From Nocardioides sp. TRM66260-LWL (lineage in GTDB: Bacteria > Actinomycetota > Actinomycetes > Propionibacteriales > Nocardioidaceae), in assembly GCF_020075545.1 (NCBI RefSeq), contig NZ_JAIQZK010000001.1:558001-622000 (forward strand): a stretch of DNA of 64,000 nt, read 5' to 3'. The translations under genes were made by a program, and so were the position numbers. The first letter of the stretch is position 1, and each line of letters begins with the position of its first letter. This document shows, one piece after another, positions 28,490 through 37,088 of the stretch. Below the pieces are notes generated by a model that worked only from the letters and a program-made list of their open reading frames with translations, was not told the origin of the DNA and searched no databases.

Positions 28490-31470
28490 GCCGCCGGGCC
28501 ACGACCAAGGGCCAGCTGCTGCGGCACGGCTTCCTCGACGCCGACGCCGCGCTCCCACGGCTCGAGCGGCTGGGGCTGGCGGCCGACCCTGTCCTGGCGC
28601 TGCTCGGGCGCACCGCCGATCCCGACCGGGCGCTCGCGAGCCTGGTCTCCCTGCTCGAGGTGGTGCCCGACCCCGACGCGCTGACCGCCGCGGTGGCCGA
28701 CGACGAGGGCACCGCCATGCGCCTGCTGAGCGTGCTGGGCGCCAGCGAGGCGCTCGGCCGTCACCTGTGCCGTCACCCCGAGCAGTGGCGCGAGCTCACC
28801 GACCCCGATCTCGGCTCGACCCGTCCGACCCGGGCCTGGCTGCGGGCCTGCCTGCTGCGGGCCGTCGGCGCCGACCCCGTCGCGGTCCTGCCGATCGCCA
28901 CCCGCGCCGACGCCGACGCGGTCGACGCCCTGCGGGTCGAGTACCGCCGGCTGCTGCTCCGGCTGGCCGCCCGCGACCTCGCCCACCACCTCGGGGTCGA
29001 CGACGTCGCCGCCGAGCTCTCCGACCTCGCCGTCGCCACTCTCGACGCTGCGCTGGCCGTCGCCCGGCAGCGGGTCGGGGCCGCGGCGAGCACCGTGCGG
29101 CTAGCGGTGATCGCGCTCGGCAAGTGCGGCGGTCACGAGCTCAACTACGTCTCCGACGTCGACGTCGTCTTCGTCTACGAGTCGGCGCCCGAGGCCGACG
29201 AGGCCCAGGCCGCCGCAGCCAACCGGGTGGCCACCCAGCTCGCCAGCCACCTCATCCGCATCTGCTCCGAGCCGACCCGCGAGGGCGAGATCTGGCAGGT
29301 CGACGCCGCGCTGCGGCCCGAGGGCAAGGCCGGGCCGCTGGTGCGCACGCTCGCCAGCCACGTCGGCTACTACGAGCGTTGGGCCAGCACCTGGGAGTTC
29401 CAGGCGCTGCTCAAGGCGCGACCCGCTGCCGGCGACCTCGCACTGGGGGAGGCCTACGTCGAGGCGCTGGCGCCCCTGGTGTGGCGGGCGGCCGAGCGCG
29501 ACGGCTTCGTCGAGGAGACCCGCGCGATGCGGCGCCGGGTCGTCGAGCACATCCCCGCCCGCGACGCCGACCGTCAGCTCAAGCTGGGCGAGGGCGGGCT
29601 GCGCGACGTCGAGTTCGCCGTCCAGCTGCTGCAGCTGGTGCACGGCCGCGCCGACGAGGCGCTGCACGCGCCCGCCACGCTCAGCGCGCTCGCCGAGCTG
29701 ACCCGCGGCGGCTACCTGGGGCGCGAGGACGGCGAGGCCCTGCACCGGGCCTACGAGTTCCTGCGCACCCTCGAGCACCGGCTCCAGCTCTTCGCGCTGC
29801 GCCGCACCCACGTGGTGCCGCGCGACCCCGACGACCTGCGCCGCCTGGGGCGCGCGATGGGCTTCCTCAAGGACTCCGCCGCGGCGCTCGAGCAGGCGTG
29901 GGCCGACCACCGCCGCGAGGTGCGTCGCCTGCACCAGAAGCTCTTCTACCGCCCCCTCCTCGGCGCGGTGGCGCGGATCCCCGGTCCGGAGGCGCGCCTC
30001 TCGCTCGAGGCCGCCGAGCAGCGCCTCGCCGCGCTCGGGTACGCCGACCCGGCCGCGGCCCTGCGCCACCTCGACGCGCTCACCGCCGGCGTCTCGCGCA
30101 CCGCGGCGATCCAGCGCACGCTCCTGCCGGTGCTGCTGCAGTGGTTCGCCGACGGGCACGACCCCGACGCGGGCCTCTTCGGCTTCCGGCGCATCTCCGA
30201 GAGCCTCGGCGACTCCCACTGGTACCTCCAGACCCTGCGCGACGAGGGCCAGGTGGCCGAGCGGCTGGCCTGCGTGCTGTCCCGCTCGCAGTACGCCACC
30301 TCGCTGCTCGAGCGCGAGCCGCAGGGCGTCCGCATGCTCGGCGGCCCGCTGGAGCCGGTGTCGCCCGCACAGCTGCTGGACGAGATGCGCTCGGCCGCCG
30401 CCCGGCGCGGCGACCCCGAGCGGGCCGTCCGGGCGATCCGGGCCGTGCGGCGCCGCGAGCTGTTCCGCCTCGCCTCCGGCGAGCTGCTCGGCCTGCTCGA
30501 CGTCGCCGACCTCGGGGCCGCGCTCTCCCGGCTCACCGACGCGACGCTGGAGGCGTCCCTGGAGGTGATCGCCGAGCAGGTGCGGGTGCGGCGCGGGCTC
30601 ACCCAGCGCCCGGCGCGGCTGGCCGTCGTGGCGATGGGCCGCTACGGCGGGTTCGAGCTGTCGTACGGCTCCGACGCCGACGTGCTCTTCGTCCACGAGC
30701 CCCTGCCCCACGTCGACCCCCACGTCGCCTCGGGCTACGCCCAGGCGGTGGCGCACGAGCTGCGCCGCCAGCTCGGGCTCCCCGGCGCCGACCCGGCGCT
30801 GGTCGTCGACGCCGACCTGCGGCCCGAGGGCCGTCAGGGGCCCCTGGTGCGCACGCTCGACGCCTACGCCGCCTACTACGCCAAGTGGTCGCAGGTCTGG
30901 GAGGCGCAGGCGCTGCTGCGGGCGGACGCGGTGGTCGGCGACCCCGACCTGCGCGAGCGATTCACCGCGCTGATCGATCCGCTGCGCTACCCGGCCGGCG
31001 GCCTCTCGGACGCCGACGTCCGCGAGATCCGGCGGATCAAGGCGCGCGTCGACGAGGAGCGGCTGCCCCGCGGCGCCGACCGCGCGACCCACCTCAAGCT
31101 CGGCCGGGGCGGGCTCGCCGACATCGAGTGGACCGTCCAGCTGCTGCAGCTGCGGCACGCCGCCGACGTCGCGGGGCTGCGGACCCCGCGCACGCTGCCG
31201 GCGCTGGCCGCGGCGGGGGAGGCGGGCCTGCTGGAGGCGCACGACGTCGAGCTGCTGTGCACCGCGTGGCGGCACGTCAGCCGGGTGCGCAACGCGGTCA
31301 CGCTCGTCCGCGGACGGCCGGGCGACCAGATGCCGAGCGATCCCCGCGAGCGGGCCGGGGTGGCCCGGGTGCTCGGCTACCCGGCCGGCGCGTCGGGGGA
31401 GATGCTCGACGACCACCTCCGGATCACCCGGCAGGCCGGCGCCGTCGTCGACCGCGTCTTCTGGGAGTGA
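28486..31470 (+). CDS. glnE: Bifunctional glutamine synthetase adenylyltransferase/deadenylylase
   Basis: 994 residues with two nucleotidyltransferase domains. The N-terminal one has GKCGGHELNYVSDVDVVFVY (the G-S/G-x-D-x-D metal site) and is expected to deadenylylate. The C-terminal one has GRYGGFELSYGSDADVLFVH and is expected to adenylylate. Each is followed by a GlnD_UR_UTase domain (LGEGGLRDVEFAVQLLQL; LGRGGLADIEWTVQLLQL). It adjusts glutamine synthetase activity to nitrogen supply, presumably on a GlnA1 outside the window. The ATG overlaps the preceding stop. Confidence 0.96.
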   Translation: MSRRATTKGQLLRHGFLDADAALPRLERLGLAADPVLALLGRTADPDRALASLVSLLEVVPDPDALTAAVADDEGTAMRLLSVLGASEALGRHLCRHPEQWRELTDPDLGSTRPTRAWLRACLLRAVGADPVAVLPIATRADADAVDALRVEYRRLLLRLAARDLAHHLGVDDVAAELSDLAVATLDAALAVARQRVGAAASTVRLAVIALGKCGGHELNYVSDVDVVFVYESAPEADEAQAAAANRVATQLASHLIRICSEPTREGEIWQVDAALRPEGKAGPLVRTLASHVGYYERWASTWEFQALLKARPAAGDLALGEAYVEALAPLVWRAAERDGFVEETRAMRRRVVEHIPARDADRQLKLGEGGLRDVEFAVQLLQLVHGRADEALHAPATLSALAELTRGGYLGREDGEALHRAYEFLRTLEHRLQLFALRRTHVVPRDPDDLRRLGRAMGFLKDSAAALEQAWADHRREVRRLHQKLFYRPLLGAVARIPGPEARLSLEAAEQRLAALGYADPAAALRHLDALTAGVSRTAAIQRTLLPVLLQWFADGHDPDAGLFGFRRISESLGDSHWYLQTLRDEGQVAERLACVLSRSQYATSLLEREPQGVRMLGGPLEPVSPAQLLDEMRSAAARRGDPERAVRAIRAVRRRELFRLASGELLGLLDVADLGAALSRLTDATLEASLEVIAEQVRVRRGLTQRPARLAVVAMGRYGGFELSYGSDADVLFVHEPLPHVDPHVASGYAQAVAHELRRQLGLPGADPALVVDADLRPEGRQGPLVRTLDAYAAYYAKWSQVWEAQALLRADAVVGDPDLRERFTALIDPLRYPAGGLSDADVREIRRIKARVDEERLPRGADRATHLKLGRGGLADIEWTVQLLQLRHAADVAGLRTPRTLPALAAAGEAGLLEAHDVELLCTAWRHVSRVRNAVTLVRGRPGDQMPSDPRERAGVARVLGYPAGASGEMLDDHLRITRQAGAVVDRVFWE

Positions 31471-31575
31471 CCCGCCTCACCCCTCCGGTGAACCCTCGGT
31501 GAACCCCGCCGTCCGAACGGTCGGAATCCGCGAGATCCGGCCGTGCGACGACCGTCCGCCGGGTACAACGTGTGC

Positions 31576-33000
31576 GTGACTCGGCACCGCCACCCCCGCG
31601 TCCGCGCGCGCCTCGGCGCGGCGCTGGTCGCGCTCACCGGCGCCGCCCTGCTCCTCCCCGTCGGCGCCGCCCCGGCGCCGGCCGCGCCCTCGGGGTCGGT
31701 CGTCGTCTCGGTGCTCGGGGGCCCCAGTCGCACCTTCACCGCCGCGCAGCTCGCGGCGCCCGCCCTGCAGGACGTCCCGGGCGCGCCGTACCAGCTGCGC
31801 GACGAGGGCGGCGGCGGCCGCTCCGCCGGCGGCGACGGCTGGGTCTCGCTGCGCGCGCTGCTCGCCGAGGCCGGCGGCCCGCCGCCCGGACGCATCACCT
31901 TCGCCGAGGTCCAGGGGCCCGACGGCGTCAGCCACCCGCTCGCCCGGGGCGAGCTCGTCGGCGGGTTCGCCGGGGGGCTGGTGCCGGCGGTCTCCGCGCA
32001 GGCCGGCGGCGTCACCTACGTGCGGCCGCTGCGCGGCGGCGACGACGCGAACCTCTCGCCCGACCCGAACCGGCAGGGCTTCGAGCAGACCCCGGGTCGT
32101 CTCACGGTGCTGCTGCACACGACCGGCCGGCTGCTCGACGTCGAGGTCGAGGCCGACCGCGTCGACGAGGACACCTACCGGCTCGCGGCGAAGGTCGACG
32201 ACCCGCCGCCGGGCCTGGCCCTGGCCTGGACCTTCGGCGACGGCACGTCCGGCACCGGCCCGAAGGTCGAGCACACCTGGACGGGCAAGCCGGGCACCTA
32301 TCCCGTCACCCTGCAGGCCCGCGGCGGCGACGGCTCGTGGGGACGCGCCGCGCCGACGAGCGTCGACGTCACCGCGCCCCGCCAGCCGAGCCCGACGCCC
32401 TCGCCGACCGCGCCGTCCGGCAGCCCGACCGGCACGCCGACCGCGATCCCCACCGGCGGCCCGACGGACGCGCCGACCGACGGGCCGAGCGGCTCGCCCG
32501 GCCCCGGTGATCCGACGCCCACGGGTCGCCCCACGACCCCGCACGGGGGCCACGGCCAGGCGACGCCGGACCGCGGCGACGACCTCGGCGACCTCGGCGG
32601 GGTCGGCGTCGGCCTGCCGCTGGACGGCTCGGGCGGACGTCCGATCGGGCCGTTCGCCCGGGGCCGGGCCGTCACCCCGCCGTCCGGGCCGACGGCCGCC
32701 GGGCTCGACGTCGGGTCGCTAGCGGCCCCCGCGCCCGCCGAGGCGGCCCGGCCGCTCGCCGACGGCCGACTGCGCGTCCGCGGCGTGCTGCTGACCTCCG
32801 CCGGGCCGATCGCGCCGGCGTCGGCGACGCCGGTGTCGGCGGCGCCGCGCACCGTCGGACAGGCGATGCTGCTGCCCGTCTGGGTCGCGCACCTCATGCT
32901 CCTGGCCGGGCTGATCGGCGTCGGCATGCTGCGGGAGACCGCTCCGGTGCTGCGCCGCCCGCGCCCGGTCTCCGACGACGAGCGGGAGGAGCGCCGATGA
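31576..33000 (+). CDS. Secreted/anchored PKD-domain protein with Pro/Thr-rich stalk
   Basis: About 474 residues. A signal peptide (LVALTGAALLLPVGAAPAPA) is followed by a domain of about 150 residues (VVVSVLGGPSRTFTAAQL; GWVSLRALLAEAGG) that resembles molybdopterin-oxidoreductase-like surface domains. Then come a PKD domain (LAWTFGDGTSGTGPKVEHTW), a long TPTPSPT/GTP-rich low-complexity stalk and one C-terminal membrane helix (LPVWVAHLMLLAGLIGVGML) with a charged cytoplasmic tail. GTG 31576 follows a TACAAC sequence by 6 nt; GTG 31570 is also in frame. Its stop overlaps the TolQ-like start, so it is the outer part of a three-protein membrane system. Confidence 0.72.
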   Translation: MTRHRHPRVRARLGAALVALTGAALLLPVGAAPAPAAPSGSVVVSVLGGPSRTFTAAQLAAPALQDVPGAPYQLRDEGGGGRSAGGDGWVSLRALLAEAGGPPPGRITFAEVQGPDGVSHPLARGELVGGFAGGLVPAVSAQAGGVTYVRPLRGGDDANLSPDPNRQGFEQTPGRLTVLLHTTGRLLDVEVEADRVDEDTYRLAAKVDDPPPGLALAWTFGDGTSGTGPKVEHTWTGKPGTYPVTLQARGGDGSWGRAAPTSVDVTAPRQPSPTPSPTAPSGSPTGTPTAIPTGGPTDAPTDGPSGSPGPGDPTPTGRPTTPHGGHGQATPDRGDDLGDLGGVGVGLPLDGSGGRPIGPFARGRAVTPPSGPTAAGLDVGSLAAPAPAEAARPLADGRLRVRGVLLTSAGPIAPASATPVSAAPRTVGQAMLLPVWVAHLMLLAGLIGVGMLRETAPVLRRPRPVSDDEREERR

Positions 33001-33725
33001 GCGCCGCGATGGACGGCGTCTACGGCTTCGTCTACGACCTGGCCGACGCGCTCGAGGGGCCGGTCGTGGTGCTGGCCGTCGTCGCGCTGCTGGTGACGGT
33101 CGTCGAGGCGGGCGCGTTCCTCGTCGAGCTGTGGCAGCGCCGTCCGCGTGCGGTCTCCGTGGCCGGACGCGCGGTGGCGGCGCGCACCGCGCTCGACGCC
33201 GGCGACCGCGAGGCTGCCCTCGACGAGCTCCGGCCGCTCGGTCGGACGGCTCGCATGCGGGTCGCGCTCGAGACCTTCGCCGCCGTCGCCGGTCCGGCCG
33301 CGGCCGAGCCGGTGCTCGCCAAGGAGCTCGCCGACGTCGACCTCGACGCGCAGCGTCGGCTGGGGCGCACCCGGCTGCTCGTCCGCTTCGGCCCGGCGCT
33401 GGGCCTCATGGGCACCCTGATCCCGCTCGCGCCCGCGCTCGAGGGGCTGGCGTCGGGCGACGTCACGACCCTCTCGCAGAACCTGCGCACGGCGTTCTCG
33501 GTCACGGTCCTCGGCCTGCTGGTCGGCGCCGTGGCGTTCGCGGTGTCGCTGGTGCGCGAGCGGCTCTACGGCCAGGACTGGTCGGACCTCGAGTTCGTGG
33601 CCGCCGTCCTCACGGCCGACGACGCGCCGCCGCTCCCGCCGCACGCCGTCGAGCCGGAGCCCGAGCCAGAGCCCGAGTCAGAGCCCGAGTCAGACGACGA
33701 GGCCGAGGCCGAGGTCGCGCGATGA
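32997..33725 (+). CDS. MotA/TolQ/ExbB-family proton channel protein
   Basis: 242 residues with an N-terminal helix (PVVVLAVVALLVTVVEAGAF), a cytoplasmic domain and two later helices. GPALGLMGTLIPLAPALEGL and FSVTVLGLLVGAVAFAVSLV are the MotA/TolQ/ExbB signature. These proteins form stator-like proton channels. The partner here should be the overlapping DUF2149 protein (ExbD-like topology). The C-terminal tail is highly acidic (repeating Glu-Pro/Ser), encoded by a short repeat. ATG overlaps the upstream stop. Confidence 0.85.
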   Translation: MSAAMDGVYGFVYDLADALEGPVVVLAVVALLVTVVEAGAFLVELWQRRPRAVSVAGRAVAARTALDAGDREAALDELRPLGRTARMRVALETFAAVAGPAAAEPVLAKELADVDLDAQRRLGRTRLLVRFGPALGLMGTLIPLAPALEGLASGDVTTLSQNLRTAFSVTVLGLLVGAVAFAVSLVRERLYGQDWSDLEFVAAVLTADDAPPLPPHAVEPEPEPEPESEPESDDEAEAEVAR

Positions 33726-34117
33726 TCCGCGTCTCGACCCGCGCGCGCCGCTCGGGCGACGGCGCGGGCGACCCGCTCGACGGCCTGGTCAACCTCTTCG
33801 ACCTCGGCATCGTGCTCTCGGTGGGCTTCCTGATCGCGGCGCTCTCCTCGCTGAACCTGACCGACGCGCTCACCACCGGCGACGCCCCCGGACGCGGCGA
33901 CCAGGTCGCGGTGCCCCCGGGGGCCGGCAGCGGCGACGTGCCGCCCGCGGGGTCCGAGGTGATCGGCACGGGGGAGCGGGTCGGCTCGGTCTACCGGCTC
34001 TCCGACGGGCGCCTGGTCTACGTCGTGCCCAGCCCGTCGGCCGGTCCCTCGTCCGGGCCCGCGTCCGGCCTCCCGAGCCTCGCGCCGACGCTGGACACGA
34101 CGCCGTCCCCGCGCTAG
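33722..34117 (+). CDS. DUF2149 membrane protein, ExbD-like
   Basis: 131 residues. DPLDGLVNLFDLGIVLSVGFLIAAL is the recognisable DUF2149 core: a short cytoplasmic start, one membrane helix with an acidic residue just before it, and an exported C-terminal domain ending in a Ser/Pro tail. This topology is that of ExbD/MotB-type partners. It overlaps the TolQ-like gene by 4 nt. DUF2149 with a TolQ-like protein is best known from archaeal and a few actinobacterial loci near chelatase genes; no chelatase is found here. Confidence 0.78.
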   Translation: MIRVSTRARRSGDGAGDPLDGLVNLFDLGIVLSVGFLIAALSSLNLTDALTTGDAPGRGDQVAVPPGAGSGDVPPAGSEVIGTGERVGSVYRLSDGRLVYVVPSPSAGPSSGPASGLPSLAPTLDTTPSPR

Positions 34118-34131
34118 CGTCCGGCCCGAAC

Positions 34132-34145
34132 TAGAACACGTTCCA
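34132..34145. promoter_or_regulatory. KstR-like operator before the ferredoxin reductase operon
   Basis: TAGAACACGTTCCA matches TNNAACNNGTTNNA, the palindromic KstR site described in mycobacteria. It lies 71 nt upstream of GTG 34217 and, in position, is suited to repress that operon. Confidence 0.75.
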
Positions 34146-34216
34146 TTTCAGGGGACGTGCTCACGGTGGTGGACGAGGTCCTTGCCGCCGTCCCCGGGCG
34201 CAGGAAGGATCGCCGC

Positions 34217-35194
34217 GTGACCCAGACCACGGCAGCGGCCGACCTCCTGATCATCGGCGCAGGCCCCACGGGCCTCTACGCCGCGTACTACGCGGGCTTC
34301 CGCGGCCACCACGTGGCCGTCGTCGACTCCCTGCCCGAGCTGGGCGGCCAGATCACCGCGATGTACCCCGAGAAGCAGATCCTCGACGTCGCGGGCTTCC
34401 CGTCGGTCAAGGGCCGCGACCTGGTCGAGGGCCTGGTGGCGCAGGCCGCCACGGCCAAGCCCGACTACTTCCTCGACCGCACGGCCCGCGACCTGGTCGA
34501 GGACGACGACGGCGTCACCGTCACCCTCGACGACGGCACGGTCATCCGCGCCGGCGCGGTGCTGATCACCGCGGGCATCGGTCGCTTCACCCCGCGCCCG
34601 CTGCCCGCCGGCGAGGGCTGGCTGGGCCGCGGCCTGGAGTTCTTCGTGCCGAGCTTCGCGCCGTACGCCGGCAAGGACGTCGTCATCGTCGGCGGCGGCG
34701 ACAGCGCCTTCGACTGGGCCCTGCACCTGGAGCCGGTCGCGGCGTCGGTGACCCTCGTGCACCGCCGTGACGCCTTCCGCGCCCACGAGCGCACCGTCGA
34801 GGAGGTGCGGGCCTCCCGCACCCGCATCGTCACCCGGGCCGAGGTCGCCGCGCTCCGCGGGGCCGAGCACCTCGAGGAGGTCGACGTCGTCGTCGACGGC
34901 GAGACCACCACGCTGCCCTGCCAGGCGCTCGTCGCCGCGCTCGGCTTCGTCGCCGACCTCGGCCCGATCCAGCAGTGGGGCATCGAGACCGATCGGCGGC
35001 ACATCGTGGTCGACTCCTCGATGCGCACCAGCCTGCGGCGGGTCTTCGCCGCGGGCGACATCACCGAGTACCCCGGCAAGGTCCGGCTGATCGCCGTCGG
35101 CTTCGGCGAGGCGGCCACCGCCGTCAACAACGCCACCGTGGCGATCGACCCGAGCGCCAAGGTGTTCCCCGGCCACTCCAGCGAAGGCAACTGA
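34217..35194 (+). CDS. Ferredoxin--NADP+ reductase, thioredoxin-reductase-like type
   Basis: 325 residues. The FAD site is IIGAGPTGLYAAYYAG and the NADPH site VGGGDSAFDWAL; ELGGQITAMYPEK is typical of type-2 FNR (YumC-like). The CxxC of thioredoxin reductase is absent, as expected. It passes electrons from NADPH to a ferredoxin, almost surely the one encoded next. AGGAAGGA at 34202-34209 selects GTG 34217. First gene of a KstR-controlled cluster; a steroid-hydroxylating P450 (CYP125 type) outside the window is a plausible final acceptor, which is inference. Confidence 0.9.
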   Translation: MTQTTAAADLLIIGAGPTGLYAAYYAGFRGHHVAVVDSLPELGGQITAMYPEKQILDVAGFPSVKGRDLVEGLVAQAATAKPDYFLDRTARDLVEDDDGVTVTLDDGTVIRAGAVLITAGIGRFTPRPLPAGEGWLGRGLEFFVPSFAPYAGKDVVIVGGGDSAFDWALHLEPVAASVTLVHRRDAFRAHERTVEEVRASRTRIVTRAEVAALRGAEHLEEVDVVVDGETTTLPCQALVAALGFVADLGPIQQWGIETDRRHIVVDSSMRTSLRRVFAAGDITEYPGKVRLIAVGFGEAATAVNNATVAIDPSAKVFPGHSSEGN

Positions 35195-35214
35195 ACCCGT
35201 CCCGAGGAGGACAC

Positions 35215-35406
35215 ATGCGGATCACGGTCGACTTCGACCTGTGCGAGTCCAACGCCCTGTGCGAGGCGCTCGCCCCCGAGGTCTTCGAGCTCGACGACGA
35301 CGACTACCTGGTCGTCAAGGCCGAGCACACCACGCCCGAGACCCAGGCGTCCGTCGAGCAGGCGGTCGCCGCCTGCCCGCGCGCGGCGATCCGGCTGGAG
35401 GCGTGA
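35215..35406 (+). CDS. fdxD: 3Fe-4S-type ferredoxin, FdxD-like
   Basis: 63 residues. Cluster ligands are Cys in DLCESNALCEA (C-x5-C) and the later CPRAA, so three cysteines as in P450-partner 3Fe-4S ferredoxins. In mycobacteria fdxD (Rv3503c) lies next to hsd4A (Rv3502c) in the KstR regulon, the same pair as here. SD CGAGGAGGA just before ATG 35215. Overlaps the next gene by 4 nt. Confidence 0.88.
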   Translation: MRITVDFDLCESNALCEALAPEVFELDDDDYLVVKAEHTTPETQASVEQAVAACPRAAIRLEA

Positions 35407-36311
35407 CCCGCGTGAGCACCACCTCCCTCGACGGCCTGGTCGCCGTCGTCACCGGCGCGGGCGCCGGGCTCGGCCGCGCGGAGGCCCTCGCCCTGGCCGA
35501 CGCCGGCGCGCGGGTCGTCCTCAACGACCTGCCCGGCGCCGCCCAGGAGGCCGCCGAGGAGATCCGCGCGCGCGGCGGCGAGGCGGTCGTCGTCGAGGGC
35601 GACGTCGCCGAGCGCAGCACCGCCGACGCCATGGTGGCCGCGGCCGTCGAGGGCTACGGCTCGCTCGACGTCGTGGTCAACAACGCCGGCATGACCCGCG
35701 ACCGCATGCTCTTCAACATGTCCGACGAGGAGTGGGACGCCGTCGTGCGGGTGCACCTGCGGGGTCACTTCCTGCTCTCCCGCAACGCGGCGTCCTACTG
35801 GCGCGAGCGCTCGAAGGCCGAGGGCGGGCCGGTGTACGGCCGGGTGGTCAACACCGCCTCCGAGGCCTTCCTCGGCGGCTCGCCGGGCCAGGCCAACTAC
35901 GCCGCCGCGAAGGCCGGCATCGCCGCGCTGACCCTCTCGACCGCGCGCGGCCTCGAGCGCATCGGCGTGCGCGCCAACGCGATCTGCCCGCGGGCGCGCA
36001 CTGCGATGACCGCCCAGGTCTTCGGCGAGGACACCTCCGGCCTGGAGGTCGACCCGTACTCGCCCGAGCACGTCGCGCCCCTGGTGGCCTACCTGGCCTC
36101 CCCGGCCGCCGAGGCGATCACCGGGCAGGTGTTCGTCGTCTACGGCGGGATGGTCGCCGTGGTCGCGGCGCCGGTCGTCGCCGAGCGCTTCGACGCGCCC
36201 GGTGCGGCCTGGACCGCCGACGACCTCGACAAGCAGGTCGGCGGCTGGTTCGCCGACCGTCCGCTCGGCGAGGGCTTCGCCGCGGACTCGATCATGCGGC
36301 TGAGCGTCTGA
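35403..36311 (+). CDS. hsd4A: Steroid short-chain dehydrogenase, Hsd4A-like
   Basis: 302 residues, an SDR with cofactor site VTGAGAGLGRAE, NNAG (VVNNAGMTRDRM) and catalytic Ser/Tyr-x3-Lys (NTASEAF; ANYAAAKAG). The C-terminal 50-residue extension (RFDAPGAAWTADDLDKQVGG) is characteristic of the Hsd4A/multifunctional-enzyme-type SDRs. In steroid degraders these act as 17-beta-hydroxysteroid and beta-hydroxyacyl-CoA dehydrogenases in side-chain beta-oxidation. Placement next to fdxD supports this. GTG 35403 overlaps the ferredoxin stop; GTG 35412 is an alternative. Confidence 0.87.
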   Translation: MTRVSTTSLDGLVAVVTGAGAGLGRAEALALADAGARVVLNDLPGAAQEAAEEIRARGGEAVVVEGDVAERSTADAMVAAAVEGYGSLDVVVNNAGMTRDRMLFNMSDEEWDAVVRVHLRGHFLLSRNAASYWRERSKAEGGPVYGRVVNTASEAFLGGSPGQANYAAAKAGIAALTLSTARGLERIGVRANAICPRARTAMTAQVFGEDTSGLEVDPYSPEHVAPLVAYLASPAAEAITGQVFVVYGGMVAVVAAPVVAERFDAPGAAWTADDLDKQVGGWFADRPLGEGFAADSIMRLSV

Positions 36312-37087
36312 TGGCCGGGGGAGCGGGCCGGCTGGCCGGCAAGGTCGCCATCGTCACCGGCGCGGCGATGGGCCAGGGCGCGGCGATCGCGCGGGCCTTC
36401 GTCGAGGAGGGCTCCGCGGTCGTGCTGGCCGACGTCGCCAAGGAGCAGGGCCAGGCGCTGGCCGACGAGCTGGTCGCCGCGGGCGGTCGGGCGCACTTCG
36501 CGCACCACGACGTGGCCGACGAGGGCTCGTGGACGAGCGTCGTCGCCGTCGCCGAGGAGCGGTTCGGGCCGGTCTCGGTGCTGGCGAACAACGCCGGCAT
36601 CCTGCGCTTCGGCGAGATCGCCACGGGCTCGCTCGACGACGTCGAGCTGATGTGGCGGGTCAACCAGCAGGGCACCTTCCTCGGCATGCGGGCCGTCGTC
36701 CCGTCGATGCGCCGCGCCGGGGGCGGCTCGATCATCAACGCCTCCTCGGTCGAGGGCCTCGCCGGCATGGCCGGCTGCACCGGGTACGCCGCCACGAAGT
36801 GGGCGATCCGCGGCATGACCAAGTGCGCCGCCATGGAGCTCGGCGGCAAGGGCATCCGGGTCAACTCCGTGCACCCCGGCATGATCGACACGCCCATGAC
36901 CCGGGTGCACGGCGGCGACGTCGCGATGGAGTTCGGCGCCTCGAAGGTGCCGATGCGCCGGGTCGGCACGCCCGCCGACATCGCCCCGGTCTACGTGTTC
37001 CTCGCCAGCGACGAGTCGGCCTACATGAACGGCGCCGAGCTCGCGGTCGACGGCGGCGTCACCGCCACCCACGCGTTCGGCGGCTGA
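36311..37087 (+). CDS. Short-chain dehydrogenase, 3-alpha/20-beta-hydroxysteroid type
   Basis: 258 residues. Cofactor motif VTGAAMGQGAAIA, catalytic Ser in INASSVEGL and YAATK. It resembles the FabG3/20-beta-hydroxysteroid dehydrogenase class of NADH-linked SDRs. TGATG overlap with hsd4A places it in the same operon, consistent with a steroid or steroid-acyl-CoA substrate. The general SDR assignment is firm; the substrate is inferred from context. Confidence 0.8.
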   Translation: MAGGAGRLAGKVAIVTGAAMGQGAAIARAFVEEGSAVVLADVAKEQGQALADELVAAGGRAHFAHHDVADEGSWTSVVAVAEERFGPVSVLANNAGILRFGEIATGSLDDVELMWRVNQQGTFLGMRAVVPSMRRAGGGSIINASSVEGLAGMAGCTGYAATKWAIRGMTKCAAMELGGKGIRVNSVHPGMIDTPMTRVHGGDVAMEFGASKVPMRRVGTPADIAPVYVFLASDESAYMNGAELAVDGGVTATHAFGG

Positions 37088-37088
37088 G

